From NCBI GenBank assembly GCA_018136815.1, contig CM030940.1:3722833-3786832 (forward strand): a stretch of 64,000 nt of DNA, written 5' to 3'. A program made the translations under genes and the position numbers. Positions 10,219 to 19,727 of this stretch are shown one piece after another. This DNA is from Isochrysis galbana. Taxonomy: Eukaryota > Haptophyta > Isochrysidales > Isochrysidaceae. The notes below the pieces were generated by a model. The model was not told where the DNA came from. It ran no database searches and saw only the letters and a program-made list of their open reading frames with translations. How positions within the stretch are numbered: position 1 is the first letter of the stretch; the number at the start of each line of letters is the position of its first letter.

Positions 10219-11244
10219 TCATGTACCAGAAACGCGGCTTTGCTGCCGACGGACCTGCCGGCGTCGAAGGTGATATGCAACCCTGATCTCAGACGATGCC
10301 ATTCGCCATGCCAAGGGGAAGAAGCGAGGCGCAGGCGCATGGCTGCTTGCACGAGGACAAGATGTCTCAGTGGGCATGACCAAGCCCATGTCGTTCCCTG
10401 CCGGTGATGCGTTGCAGTATGGCAAACCTGTAAATGGTTCGCGGCCGCTACGTTCCAGATCGGCGAAGCCAGCACTGAGAAGCTTGCCCAACAAGTGCAC
10501 GAGCTGTCGGCGGCCGGCAGCATCAAAAAACAAATACCACAATAGAAGCATAATGCTCGGTGATTGCTCTTGTGCAGCTACGAGGTGCGCCCGTTGTGCC
10601 TGCATACGATTGCTGAAACACCAGCATAGGGAGGGATTGAGCTTCTTTGGGGTCGTCGGAGGCGATGAAATCCGAATTGCGCTGCACTTCCCTTGTGCAG
10701 GAAGCACACCGCAAGGTGATAGCTGCTCACTTCCTCTGTGAGCACTTCGCACCAGACGGGTGCCGTGTACGAGCAACGACGGTTGGATGGGATCAAGATG
10801 CGGAGTAGCGAACCTCTTCAAGATGCGGCGCGCATTTTGTGAATGACCCGCCAGTTCGAAAAGCTCAGTAGCATCGGTGCCCGCTGCGGCGAGGAGAAAT
10901 TCTGAAGACCCAGGGTGCCAATGCAAGTACTCCGTGGCGTCATAGACATGGTCATGGATGGTAAAGACGGCTCGGCCCACCTCCTTGGCTCGGAGCATCC
11001 AGGTGCGCCCGAAGTCGAGGTAGTGTAGCCGCCAGGGCATGTTGGACTCAGGAGCACACACCTCCGCAGGCAGCAGCTCAAGCGCTGGCCGGAATCTGAT
11101 CTGGAAGAGGTGCTGCCATAGCTCGTCCGAGTCTGCGTGAGCACGGAGGGCGACGCACGTTCGACCGACGTGCGCGATCACCTCGCTCGGCGCGAGGAAT
11201 CCGAGCACGCGGTGCAGCACGTCGGTGGGCAGCTCGGCGAGCAT
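10219..11244 (-). CDS. F-box protein fused to a cytochrome b5-like heme domain
   Basis: ATG at 11244 starts an F-box (LPTDVLHRVLGFLAPSEVIA, HVGRTC) of about 45 residues, which would bind SKP1 in an SCF ubiquitin ligase. Residues about 75-130 form a cytochrome b5-like domain with VFTIHDHVYDATEYLHWHPG and TDATELFELAGHS; the His of HPG and the His of GHS are at the positions of the two heme ligands. A likely intron of 153 bases lies at 10600-10752 (CGTCTG|GTGCGA, TATGCAG|GCACAA); it is a multiple of three without a stop, so the frame also runs through it. Exon 2 begins AQRAHLVAAQ and holds a hydrophobic stretch IMLLLWYLFF. The last 60 residues are not conserved-looking and may contain another intron. 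The gene is flanked by inverted repeat arms. Confidence 0.75.
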   Translation of the reverse strand: MLAELPTDVLHRVLGFLAPSEVIAHVGRTCVALRAHADSDELWQHLFQIRFRPALELLPAEVCAPESNMPWRLHYLDFGRTWMLRAKEVGRAVFTIHDHVYDATEYLHWHPGSSEFLLAAAGTDATELFELAGHSQNARRILKRFATPHLDPIQPSLLVHGTRLVRSAHRGSEQLSPCGVLPAQGKCSAIRISSPPTTPKKLNPSLCWCFSNRMQAQRAHLVAAQEQSPSIMLLLWYLFFDAAGRRQLVHLLGKLLSAGFADLERSGREPFTGLPYCNASPAGNDMGLVMPTETSCPRASSHAPAPRFFPLAWRMASSEIRVAYHLRRRQVRRQQSRVSGT

Positions 11245-11570
11245 CAAGGCCGGCGGCGGGCCTCCAGACCCCTGGGGAAGAAGTTCTGCGAAGTGAGGGG
11301 AAGATACCCTTATGCATCGGTGTGAACGGTCGCGGTTTGGTGGTACCTATCGCGGTTTGTGGGTTGTGGTGTGAACGAAAGGAAACGACATTTTGCATTG
11401 ATAGAGAGTAGGCGCACGGAGACAATAAAAATAAAACATCTGAGCGTTAGTACCACTACTCCCACTAGCCCGGTACTATCACGACATCCCTCAGCCCACT
11501 TGCCCGTACACCTTGACGCTTGACGCGTGCTAGTGCCTCACGCACACACACACACACACATACATAAACC
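11245..11570. other. Intergenic with a CA microsatellite
   Basis: Upstream of the F-box/cytochrome b5 gene. A run of CA dinucleotides lies at about 11541-11560, just before a repeat tail. Nothing else seen. Confidence 0.5.
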
Positions 11571-12290
11571 TTTTAATAGTCTCACCGCACACGCGGCCGT
11601 GGACCCTCTACTTTCTACTCACGTAGGAAAACTTTCTACACCCCCACTCCCCCGGCCCTTCTCCCCCCGCCATAAGACGACTCCCCCCGTGCACTACTAG
11701 GGGGATAGGGGTGAAGGGCTTAGATATGGTCCGGTGGCCCGCGCCTCCCCCCGGTGATCATTCCCCCCCTTCCTCCTGTGTCTCCGAGTGGGCGGCGGTC
11801 TCAGCCCCGACTTATCCTGTAAACAGGTGCGGGACTTGCCTATTTTCCGGTGAGCGGAGCTCTCGCTCCGCCCACCCCCTTCTCCGCGCTCTCTCTCCCC
11901 TCTCCTGCAGGCACGCGCGATGGCGCGCCTGCGGCCTGCGGCAGGCCTGCAGCTGCTCCTGGCGACCCCTGGAGGCTCCTGGAGGCCAGCTCAGGGGGCA
12001 GAGGAGGCTGGGGCTGGGCCCTGGCCTCCCCTGCCTCTCCCTCGCTGGCGCTCCTGAGCCTCTGGGGCCCCCAATCTGCACCTGTCTGCCTGTCGACCAG
12101 GGGGGGAGGGGGGGTTGGAGCGATGGGCTGGTCACGAGGGGCCAGGATGGGCGAATGGGGCGAGCCTGTGGGGAAGGGGGTGGGTCAGTAGGGCAGTGGC
12201 CTCCTGGCAAGCCATCAGGCGTGCCAGGAGGATGGGTGGTTCCTCCCCCATGGCAGGGGAGGAGTGGAGAGAGGGGGGGGCTCGTGCCCC
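11571..12290 (-). repeat. Family A repeat, copy lacking its head
   Basis: Closely matches 18482-19231 in opposite orientation. The tail (ACCGCACACGCGGCCGTGG on the plus strand) is at 11571-11602. The body contains TCCTGTAAACAGGTGCGGGA, GGAGGCTCCTGGAGG and CCCCATGGCAGGGGAGGAGT. At 12290 it passes directly into the end block of the next repeat, so the hairpin head seen in the other copy is missing. Open frames in this region come from GC content and share no protein signature. Confidence 0.7.
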
Positions 12291-12291
12291 A

Positions 12292-13125
12292 GGTGTCGTT
12301 CCGTCAAATGTGGGACATGAGTCGAATTGAGCGATCGAATGTCCACAGTTTAAATTTAAATGTAGACTAGCGTAACATTCCCTGCTTCCCATGACGCGTG
12401 TCCCCCCGGAGGGCGCCGTGTCGGCGCTTTTCGATTGTGATTACTTTGTAACTATGGGCTTGTAACTATGGGCACGGCGCGATGTGCATCGGCCACCCCG
12501 CGGGGGCGCCGTGCGTGCGCATAGAAACTTTTTCCCCTAAGGCCCACATTAACGTAAAGTAGCCGTATACGAGATGTTTCGTTGCGCAGCACGTGTGATT
12601 ACTTGCGATCATTGTGCACGCCGTGCGTATGCGCATCGGCTCCCCCCCCCCCTCGCGAGGGCGCCGTGCGTGCGCATAGAAACTTTTTCCCCTAAGGCCC
12701 ACATTAACGTAAAGTAGCCATATACGATGTTTCGTTTACGCAGCACATGTGATTACTTGCAATAATTGTGCACGCCGTGCGTATGCGCATCGACTTCCCC
12801 CCTCGCGAGGGCGCCGTGCGTGCGCATAGAAACTTTTTCCCCTAAGGCCCACATTAACGTAAAGTAGCCATATACGAGATGTTTCGTTTGCGCAGCACGT
12901 GTGATTACTTGCAATCATTGTGCACGCCGTGCGTATGCACATCGGCTCCCCCCCGCGGGGGCGCCGTGCGTGCGCATAGCAACTTCCAGGAAGGTGCACG
13001 CCGTGCGTTCACTCTTTCCGCGGGGGGACTCTGGACGCAGAGGCGGTCGGGAACCATGGGGGCACCCCCCCTGGGACCGGGGAAAATATTACCGTATACT
13101 GCGAAAACACTAACGTAAACAACCG
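12292..13125 (-). repeat. Right inverted arm with 150-base tandem units
   Basis: Mirror image of 9096-9762. It begins with the end block GTCGTTCCGTCAAATGTGGG, continues with four units headed by GCGCCGTGCGTGCGC at 12506, 12661, 12811 and 12961 (spacing 155, 150, 150), and ends AACACTAACGTAAACAAC. Each unit carries AAGGCCCACATTAACGTAAA. Units within this array are much closer to each other than to the 175-base units of the left arm. Confidence 0.8.
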
Positions 13126-13145
13126 ATCGGATAAAGGTACCCAGC

Positions 13146-13790
13146 TTTATAGGACGAGTCCTACAATGTGGGACGACGTTGTGAACTATGAAGACACGGT
13201 TCAATCTAGGAATGGAGAGCTAGGATTTGGTTTCTGTGTTCATCTCATTGCCCTCATTGAGTCCTCCTAGAGGCTCAAGACACCATTCTCAAAGCATAAT
13301 GAGTTATTTGCCACTCGCGGAAGCCTTCCCGGCAAAAAACGGCGTTGTCCTACGAATTGCCGCAAACACCTGAGGACACGATTTGAGGCTCATGATGAGC
13401 TCCCTAGAACTTGCTCCCACGAGATGAAATGCTCTTTGGCATGGGTTCTTTTCGACCTTCAGTGGAGACCAAGCTTGGTTTTGAAGCCCAATGAGAGTTT
13501 TGGCTGCTTTTGCCTCTTGCGGGGCAAAAACAAAACTCTCGACGCACCCGGTGGCCTCCGATGGCCGAAGTACTCAGTTCACGCTGGAGCCGAAAGCTCG
13601 GTCAAGACGAAGTCTACAGCCTTGGCCATAGTGGGAGCTAAGGATCTCAAGACTGAGTTGGGACTATCCTTCAGTTGGTGGGAAGTCCCAATCCTTCACT
13701 CTCGATAGTTGTGGTTCTTTCAAGCTCTGGGTCCTACAAATACACCGAAATCGTAGGACGCGGTCCTATAATGTAGGACGGAACTTTTTA
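13146..13790. repeat. Possible insertion bounded by related GTCCTA segments
   Basis: The left edge reads TATAGGACGAGTCCTACAAT (13150-13169) and the right edge TCGTAGGACGCGGTCCTATA with AATGTAGGACGGAAC (13752-13785). Both edges contain a GTAGGAC/GTCCTA inverted pair and a TGTRGGACG tail, so they are direct copies of one motif. The roughly 600 bases between are less GC-rich than their surroundings and hold no recognisable protein. Confidence 0.4.
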
Positions 13791-13858
13791 GCCGCGATGA
13801 TAGGTCTTGGGGTCTCTCCCCTCCCCCCGGGTCCCCTCCCCCGGGTCCCGGCACGCGC

Positions 13859-14246
13859 ATGGCGCTCGAGGCGGCGTCGGGCGTCGAGCGCACGCGCGCG
13901 TGCCGGATCCACGCCGCGTGGAAGTCGAACCCGAACTGGGACCCGGCAGTGGCTGGGTTCGTCTCGGGGGTGGACGACGCCACGTGCGGCCAGGGCTACC
14001 TCAACGCGGACCTGCTGTGTCCCGCGGCGCGCGACTTTGTCACCAACGTGCCTGTCGGTGCGGTCGTTGATGGCGTGTGCCTCAACTTGACCGCCTCCGA
14101 CTCCAACGACAACCTCTTTGCGGGCTCCAACCTGACCATCGAGCAGGTGAGCTTCCGCGCCAAGGACGGCAGCAGCCTCAAGTCCATGTTCGAGGGCTCC
14201 CCCTCTTTTGACGGAACGCGACTTCCCCCATGGGTCAACCAAGTAT
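13859..14246 (+). pseudogene. Fragment of an unknown secreted-type protein among repeats
   Basis: A 129-codon frame from an ATG at 13859 reads like real coding sequence: SNPNWDPAVAGFVSG, CGQGYLNADLLCP, FVTNVPVGAVVDGVCLNLT, FAGSNLTIEQVSFRAKDGSS. Codons are GC-ending and the peptide has paired cysteines and NxT sites. It stops inside a repeat terminus at 14246, has no signal peptide and no clear 5' partner. I do not recognise the family. A captured gene fragment or an exon stranded by repeat insertion are both possible. Confidence 0.4.
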
Positions 14247-14635
14247 AAACTTAGTTCCACACACACATACATATACATATGACATACACATACACATATG
14301 TTCAACTAAGTTTATACTTAGACGCGATGGAGCGCGCCGCTGCGACTCCCCTCTCCTTCGGGCCCCCCGCCGAGGGCGCCCCCCCAGTGCCCATGGAGCA
14401 GCCGCTGTCGAAGCGGCCGCGTCCGCCCACCGAGGCCGAGCAGGTGCGTGCGACTCCGGTCGCGCCACACGGCCCGTGGCCCCAATCCCCCTAGTAGTGT
14501 ACGGGGGGAGCCGCCTGATGGCGGGGGGAGAAGGGAGAAGGGCCGGGGGAATGGGGGTGTAGAGAGTATGCTACGTGCTACTTGTAGTGGGTAGTGGTTC
14601 CATTCGCCGCGAGTGCGGTAAGAATATTAAAAGAT
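14241..14635 (+). repeat. Back-to-back element heads followed by a short element with head and tail
   Basis: 14241-14256 (AAGTATAAACTTAGTT) and 14304-14319 (its exact reverse complement) face each other across a CATA-rich spacer. The right-hand head is followed at 14326 by an ATG giving MERAAATPLSFGPPAEGAPP and KRPRPPTEAEQ. A body with CTAGTAGTGTACGGGGGGAG leads to the tail CGCGAGTGCGGTAAGAATAT (about 14604-14633). This is the cleanest short copy, about 335 bases from head to tail. Confidence 0.65.
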
Positions 14636-14905
14636 TTTTCTTTATGAATGTGCTCGTCCGATCCACACTCTCCGCAGCCGGCCTCACACAGAAAGCGGAT
14701 ATATGGCTGACAGATGACGGGGTTGTGAGAACGAGAACCGTCTCCCGTGCTCCCGTGCCATATTTCCAGGCTTCGCTGGCTGGAGTGCCAGGGGGACCCT
14801 CGGGAACAGAAACTGCAGCGGGCAGAGAAGGTTCCCTGAGGGGTTCCTCCTCTGCGGACGAGGACGCAAGCTTGGATTTCGTGCTTGTCGAGTTGAGCGT
14901 AGCCG

Positions 14906-15042
14906 GAGCCCGAATTCTAGGCCGCTAGGCCGCTAGGGACGAACCCTACCGCCCTAGATGTGCCTGAGCTTCACCGTGTGGCCGCACGGCGAAGGACCTG
15001 GAGATAAGAGCCTGGAACTCGCATCATCTAGGATGAATGCGA
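14906..15042 (+). repeat. Two-hairpin dispersed repeat, copy A
   Basis: Starts GAGCCCGAATTCTAGGCCGC and ends in GATGAATGCGA. It contains hairpin 1 (TTCACCGTG-TGGC-CGCACGGCGAA region, about 14970-14995) and hairpin 2 (TCGCATCATC-TAG-GATGAATGCGA, 15019-15042). A near-identical copy is at 24533-24664 and a partial one at 17961-18030. Confidence 0.65.
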
Positions 15043-15498
15043 CAATGCGACACTCAACCCACCCAAACACAAGAACACAAGACTATCCTTTCCTGAGTGT
15101 GAATAGTAGTTTTATTTTAATGATGTCCTGTTCTCTTCCTATCCTCTTCTCGCACCTCTCTCTTTTTCGTCTCTCCATTTCCGAACTGTAAAGTAGAGTA
15201 GAGTAGAGTAGAGATGTGAGAGTACTTCCCTCTCCAGTCCTGTAAAAAGTGTAGCCCTCCTCTCTCGCTACCCCATCCGTACACTCGCCTCCCCTGGCCT
15301 CCCTCTGCCCGCCGCGCCGCCCGCGCTCTCCCCGCTCCCCCCCCCCTCGCCTTCCCCAGCCGCCCCTCTCGGTCAACCATCTGGCGCCCGTACGTGCGCC
15401 ACAGCACGGGAGTCGCGACGACGACGCTCGACGACGTTGAGGAGCGCAGCACGGCCTCCGAGTCGGACGTTGATCGCTTCCACTCGAGGGACCAGTTG

Positions 15499-17557
15499 AT
15501 GCCCGCCAAGACCGGGCGCCTCTCGCTCTTTCACCGGCTGCGACTGGCGCTGCGGATAGGCAAGCCCGCCGCCGACCCGGAGGCCTCGCGCCTCGTCTCG
15601 CGAACGCCGATCCCCAAGACGCGGCGCACACATAGGCAGAGCACGCTTTCGGTCCCCACTGAGCTCCTGCTGCGCGCACTCGCGGTGAAGCTCGGCACTG
15701 AAGACGAGATCGAGGCTGCCCTCCAGGAGCTCAGCCTACTTCTTCGTTGGCAAGTGCGCCATACGCTGCAGGAGTCATCGCTGTGGTTAGTGGATGCCTT
15801 TGACCAGCTGTCATCCAGCGACCCGCAGCTCCCTGGTAATGGCGGGGTGTCCAGCATTGATTGGGAGGCAAAGCGGGAAGAGCTGTCTGACCGGTTCATA
15901 GACCGGCTCTGTGCACTGATGCAGCGTGCCAACTACAAATTACTATCTCAGCGTGAGTGGGTCTTCGCCAAGAGCGAGAACTTCATGTTTGTGATGCCTG
16001 TTGACGTCGCTTGGGAATCATTGGACTCCTCGCTAATCTCGCGCCTGTTTGTGCGGCATCCCCATTTGGGCCTGCAAGCTGCGCAGCTCAGCCGACGCGT
16101 GTTGGTATTCCATCGGGGTTCGGGCCTCGAGCAGCGCACCGCATGGTTCTTGGAGGAGAAGTTGGACATGGCCATCGACAAGCTGTTCACGCACCCATTT
16201 CGTCGGCTGTATCGCTCCATTTATCAGAGGCTATGCTCGAGGAGCACAGATGCAGATCAAGGCTTGCATTTGCGGCGCAACTCCGTCTCGGACTTCGAAG
16301 TTGCTCATGGTCTGAGACAGACGCAGCGTGTCAATCTAGGGCGGTTGCTTCCCTCATTATTCAAGCTTCTGCGCCGCTTCTTCCTCCGGCTAACGGTGCA
16401 GGAGCCCACCTTCCAAGAAGTGGTTGTCTTCTATTCGGAGTTGGGCTCAGCTAACATGGAGCCCTTGGCAAGCAACGGGTCTGCGTCCATAAGCCCAACC
16501 GAGAATTCGATGCCACAAATGAGGCTTAAATCTTTCCGAGATATCCCGATAGCCGACGTCGAGGTTGTCTTCCCGGGACTTCGCGTCGAGCGTATGAAAT
16601 CAGCAGATGTCGTCAAAATTCTGCTCATTTTGCTTGCGGGTGTCGCGACAGCCCTTTATGGTTACTTTTTTGCGCAGGGTGGCGGTTGGACAGTGCGTGC
16701 AACACTGATCGGGCTGCTGGCTCTGCGCGCATTCCAAACGTGGCGCTACGTCTTGACCGCCAAGGCCACGATGGATGATTTCATTCGCTCGACGCTTTAC
16801 CATCGGTCTCAGGATTCGCAAAAAGGGGTACTTCTATACGTGCTCAACTCGATCGAGCAGCATGAGCATCGCGAGTCATTGCTGCTCTATTCACTAATGC
16901 TCGCACAGGTCTGTGGCTTGCTGCGCCTCACTTGCCCCGCGGCACGCCAGATTAGTGGAGAAAAGTATGTAGCAATGAGTTGCACGTGGCTCCAATAATG
17001 TGCACACATTAGTGTGAACACCTATGATCACGATTTGTGATGCCAATCTCTTGTGCAGACGAAGAACAGCAGCGACGACCCCACCGAAGCTACTGCCTTG
17101 GTCACTATCGCCGACGCTGAGGTTTTGTGTTCAAGCTTTTTGGAGGTGCGTAATTGGCCTGCCCGCCGTAAATAAGCTTTCCCCCTGGCCTTCGCCAACA
17201 CCCCGCGGATGCGGTACTCTTAGCAAGTCATTGGGCCGACCACAAGCGCTTGTTGTCCATGCACTACAGGGCGAATTCGGCATGGCCGTACAACTCGATA
17301 TTGAGGCGGCAATGGCCAGGCTGCTGGCGCAAGGCCTCGTGCGGTCTGGCGGTAGTGGCAACTCGTATGAGGCCGTGCAGCTCTCTGAGGCATTGGCCAA
17401 ATTGCGACAAGATTGGGCGAATCTGCGTGCTTCCAACACTGGGGCTGCAGTAGAAGATCCTATCTCGCGCTCCACCTCGCGCTCTCTGCAAAGGGCCTCC
17501 CCTCATTCGGGTGCGTTGGACATGCTTACCAAGATCGTGGCCTCACCTCGAATTTGA
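15499..17557 (+). CDS. DUF3754 (TMEM143-like) membrane protein
   Basis: Three exons: 15499-16908, 17059-17145 and 17270-17557. Donors are GCACAG|GTCTGT and TTGGAG|GTGCGT, acceptors TTGTGCAG and CACTACAG; both joins are in phase 0. The family core is LKSFRDIPIADVEVVFPG at about residue 340, followed by two hydrophobic segments (VVKILLILLAGVATALYGYF and a second starting RATLIGLLALRAF), then TLYHRSQDSQKGVLLYVLN and the terminal FGMAVQLDIEAAMARLLAQG with DWANL. The family is linked to mitochondrial or plastid membranes but its biochemistry is unknown. The ATG at 15499 is the first in frame; the frame is open upstream to about 15220, so a 5' exon may be missing. Confidence 0.85.
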
Positions 17558-18316
17558 AGCCGCCCGGAAGCCAACGGACTGAGCAGCTACATATGGTTCA
17601 TTGCCTTGCCTAGTTTCTTGCGCCGTGAGAGAGCACGCCTCCGGCCCTGCGAATACTAGGGGGGCCACTCACTTGTGGGAGTGGGAGAGTGAATAGTGGA
17701 GTTTGCTTAGATCTTGCTACAAGTAGCTTGCTATGGAATGTGGAAGGTATGTGGCGCGTACAATCCCATGACAAGCCTCAACTAAGTTTATACTACCTTG
17801 GTTGGCAGTGCGCCGTCGAAAGGAGCTTTGGAAGAAGAAGGGAGTGTTAGATGCTGCATATGCACAAGTGGCACATCATAGATTCTTGTCACATGCGGAA
17901 TCGGCATGGGAGGAGACCCGACACTGGACGGGGCCATGTAGACAAAACAAACGTTTCTACGACCTGGAGATAAGAGCCTAGAGCCTAGAACCTGGAAATC
18001 GCATCAGCCTTCATCTAGGATGAATGCGACACCAGACGGGGGTGAAAGACACGCATCGTTTAAAATAACACCTCTTGTCTAAAGAGGCGACATGCCGTGG
18101 CACTATTTGGGTCTTCGGCATTGTACCCCTGGGTATCATGCTTAGCTTTGGAATCATCTTCGTAATAATAATACTAATTAATTAGACTAATTGGAGGAAT
18201 TGTTGAGACATTCCTACATAAAAAAAGAGAAAAAGCTAAAGCTAAGACGGTGATACCTCCACTCGATAAATCGGGTGGTACGCGCTCCGTAGAGGTGCAA
18301 GGGAAGGAAAGTGTCT
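17558..18316. other. Repeat remnants and a short membrane-segment frame
   Basis: 17779-17800 has a head-like AACTAAGTTTATACT with TTGGTTGG. 17961-18030 is a partial two-hairpin repeat (copy C) whose hairpin 2 carries seven extra bases (CAGCCTT) in one strand. 18099-18176 reads IWVFGIVPLGIMLSFGIIF and VIIILIN to a stop; a second frame then reads FLHKKREKAKAKTVIPPLDK to TAA at 18313. Together these look like the end of a membrane protein with a basic tail, in pieces. Confidence 0.4.
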
Positions 18317-18396
18317 AAGTTAGGGATCAATAAAAATTATATACCCAACTAGACGGGAAGGCTGTAACAAAAAAAGGGAACCTCGAGTTGCACCTA
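18317..18396 (+). repeat. Conserved 75-base block, copy 1
   Basis: Contains AATTATATACC and ACAAAAAAAGGGAACCTCGA. The same block is at 42852-42932. In both places a stretch coding for a hydrophobic segment plus basic tail lies just upstream. Confidence 0.6.
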
Positions 18397-18481
18397 CGCA
18401 CCTACTCGGTCCACGCGTGGCTGACGAGCCTCTGCGTTGAGGCTGCCTTCACGGCCCTCCTCTCTCTCTGACAGTACCAGA

Positions 18482-19231
18482 CAACTAAGTTTATACTTGG
18501 TTCGCCCATGGGGGGGCACGAGCCCCCCTCTCTCTCCACTCCTCCCCTGCCGTGGGGGAGGAACCACCCATCCTCCTGGCATGCCTGATGGCTTGCTAGG
18601 AGGCCATTGCCCTGCTGACCCACTCTCCCACTGACAGGCACGCCTGGATCGCTCGTCCTGGCCCCTCGTGGCCAGCCCATCGCTCCGACCCCCCCTCCCC
18701 CCCTGTTCGACAGGCAGACAGGTGCAGACTGGGGGCCCCAGAGGCTCAGGAACGCCAGCGAGGGAGAGGCAGGGGAGGCCAGGGCCCAGCCCCAGCCTCC
18801 TCTGCCCCCTGAGCTGGCCTCCAGGAGCCTCCAGGGGTCGCCAGCAAGCAGCTGCAGGCCTGGCGCAGGCACGCCATCGCGCGTGCCGCAGGAGAGAGGA
18901 GAGGGAGCGCGGAGAAGGGGGTGGGCGGAGCGAGAGCTCCGCCCACCGAAAAATATGTAAGCCCCGCACCTGTTTACAGGATAAGCCGGGGCTGAGACCG
19001 CCGCCAGCCCGGTAGGCATAGGAGGAGAAGGGGAGAACGGATCACCGGGGGGGGGCGCGGGCCACCGACCATATCTAAACCCTTTTCCCCTATCCCCCTA
19101 GTAGTGCACGGGGGGAGTCGCCTGATGGCGGGGGGGAAAGGGCCGGCGGATTGGGGGTGTAGAAAGTTTTGCTGCGTGAGTAGAAAGTAGAGGGTCCACG
19201 GCCGCGTGTGCGGTGAGACTATTAAGAAGTT
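18482..19231 (+). repeat. Family A repeat, complete copy with head and tail
   Basis: Head CAACTAAGTTTATACTTGGT (18482-18501) and then CGCCCATGG. The body is shared with 11571-12290 and its first 130 bases with 42960-43090. The end is the tail GCGTGTGCGGTGAGACTATT at 19197-19231. Length is about 750 bases. The TTAATTAATCTCTGACAGTACC just after the tail resembles CTCTGACAGTACCAGA just before the head (18466-18481), so these may be flanking duplicates. Confidence 0.7.
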
Positions 19232-19612
19232 AATTAATCTCTGACAGTACCAGATCCGGCGCTGATCGATGATTCGAGACCCGTGGGCGGCCTCGGGACG
19301 GGCCTCGTTGTGGCGCTCTACGCCGCGGCGAGGAGGAAAGCCTTTGGAAAGCCCAAGATCCTGCCACCTGCCAGAACCAGAACGCCTCACAGCCCATCTG
19401 GCATCTGGCGGTCTGGCGGGAACCCACCACCTACCACCCGGAGCAGATATCGTCTTCTGCCGCTGCGGGGGGGGGGGGGGGCGTGCCTGTGCCCCCCAAA
19501 TTTCGATCCGAACCCCAAATTTTACCAAAAATCTTAAAAGTCTGTCGTTTGCCAACACAACACGAGGATAGCAGGATAGCGCGCGCCGGTGGGGGGGGGG
19601 GGGTATTTAAAA

Positions 19613-19712
19613 NNNNNNNNNNNNNNNNNNNNNNNNNNNNNNNNNNNNNNNNNNNNNNNNNNNNNNNNNNNNNNNNNNNNNNNNNNNNNNNNNNNNNNNN
19701 NNNNNNNNNNNN
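19613..19712. other. Assembly gap (100 N)
   Basis: Exactly 100 N, a standard scaffold gap of unknown true size. It removes the 5' end of the MORN gene that follows. Confidence 0.99.
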
Positions 19713-19727
19713 GGGCGGGGTCAGAAG

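Noticed and set aside
12506-12990. Regularly spaced repeats as a CRISPR array
   Set aside because: The repeated part covers nearly the whole 150-base unit, with no unique spacers, in a eukaryotic genome; it is a tandem satellite.
15394-15498. GTG at 15394 as start of the DUF3754 gene
   Set aside because: Eukaryotic initiation at GTG is unlikely; the first in-frame ATG is 15499, with a possible unseen 5' exon.
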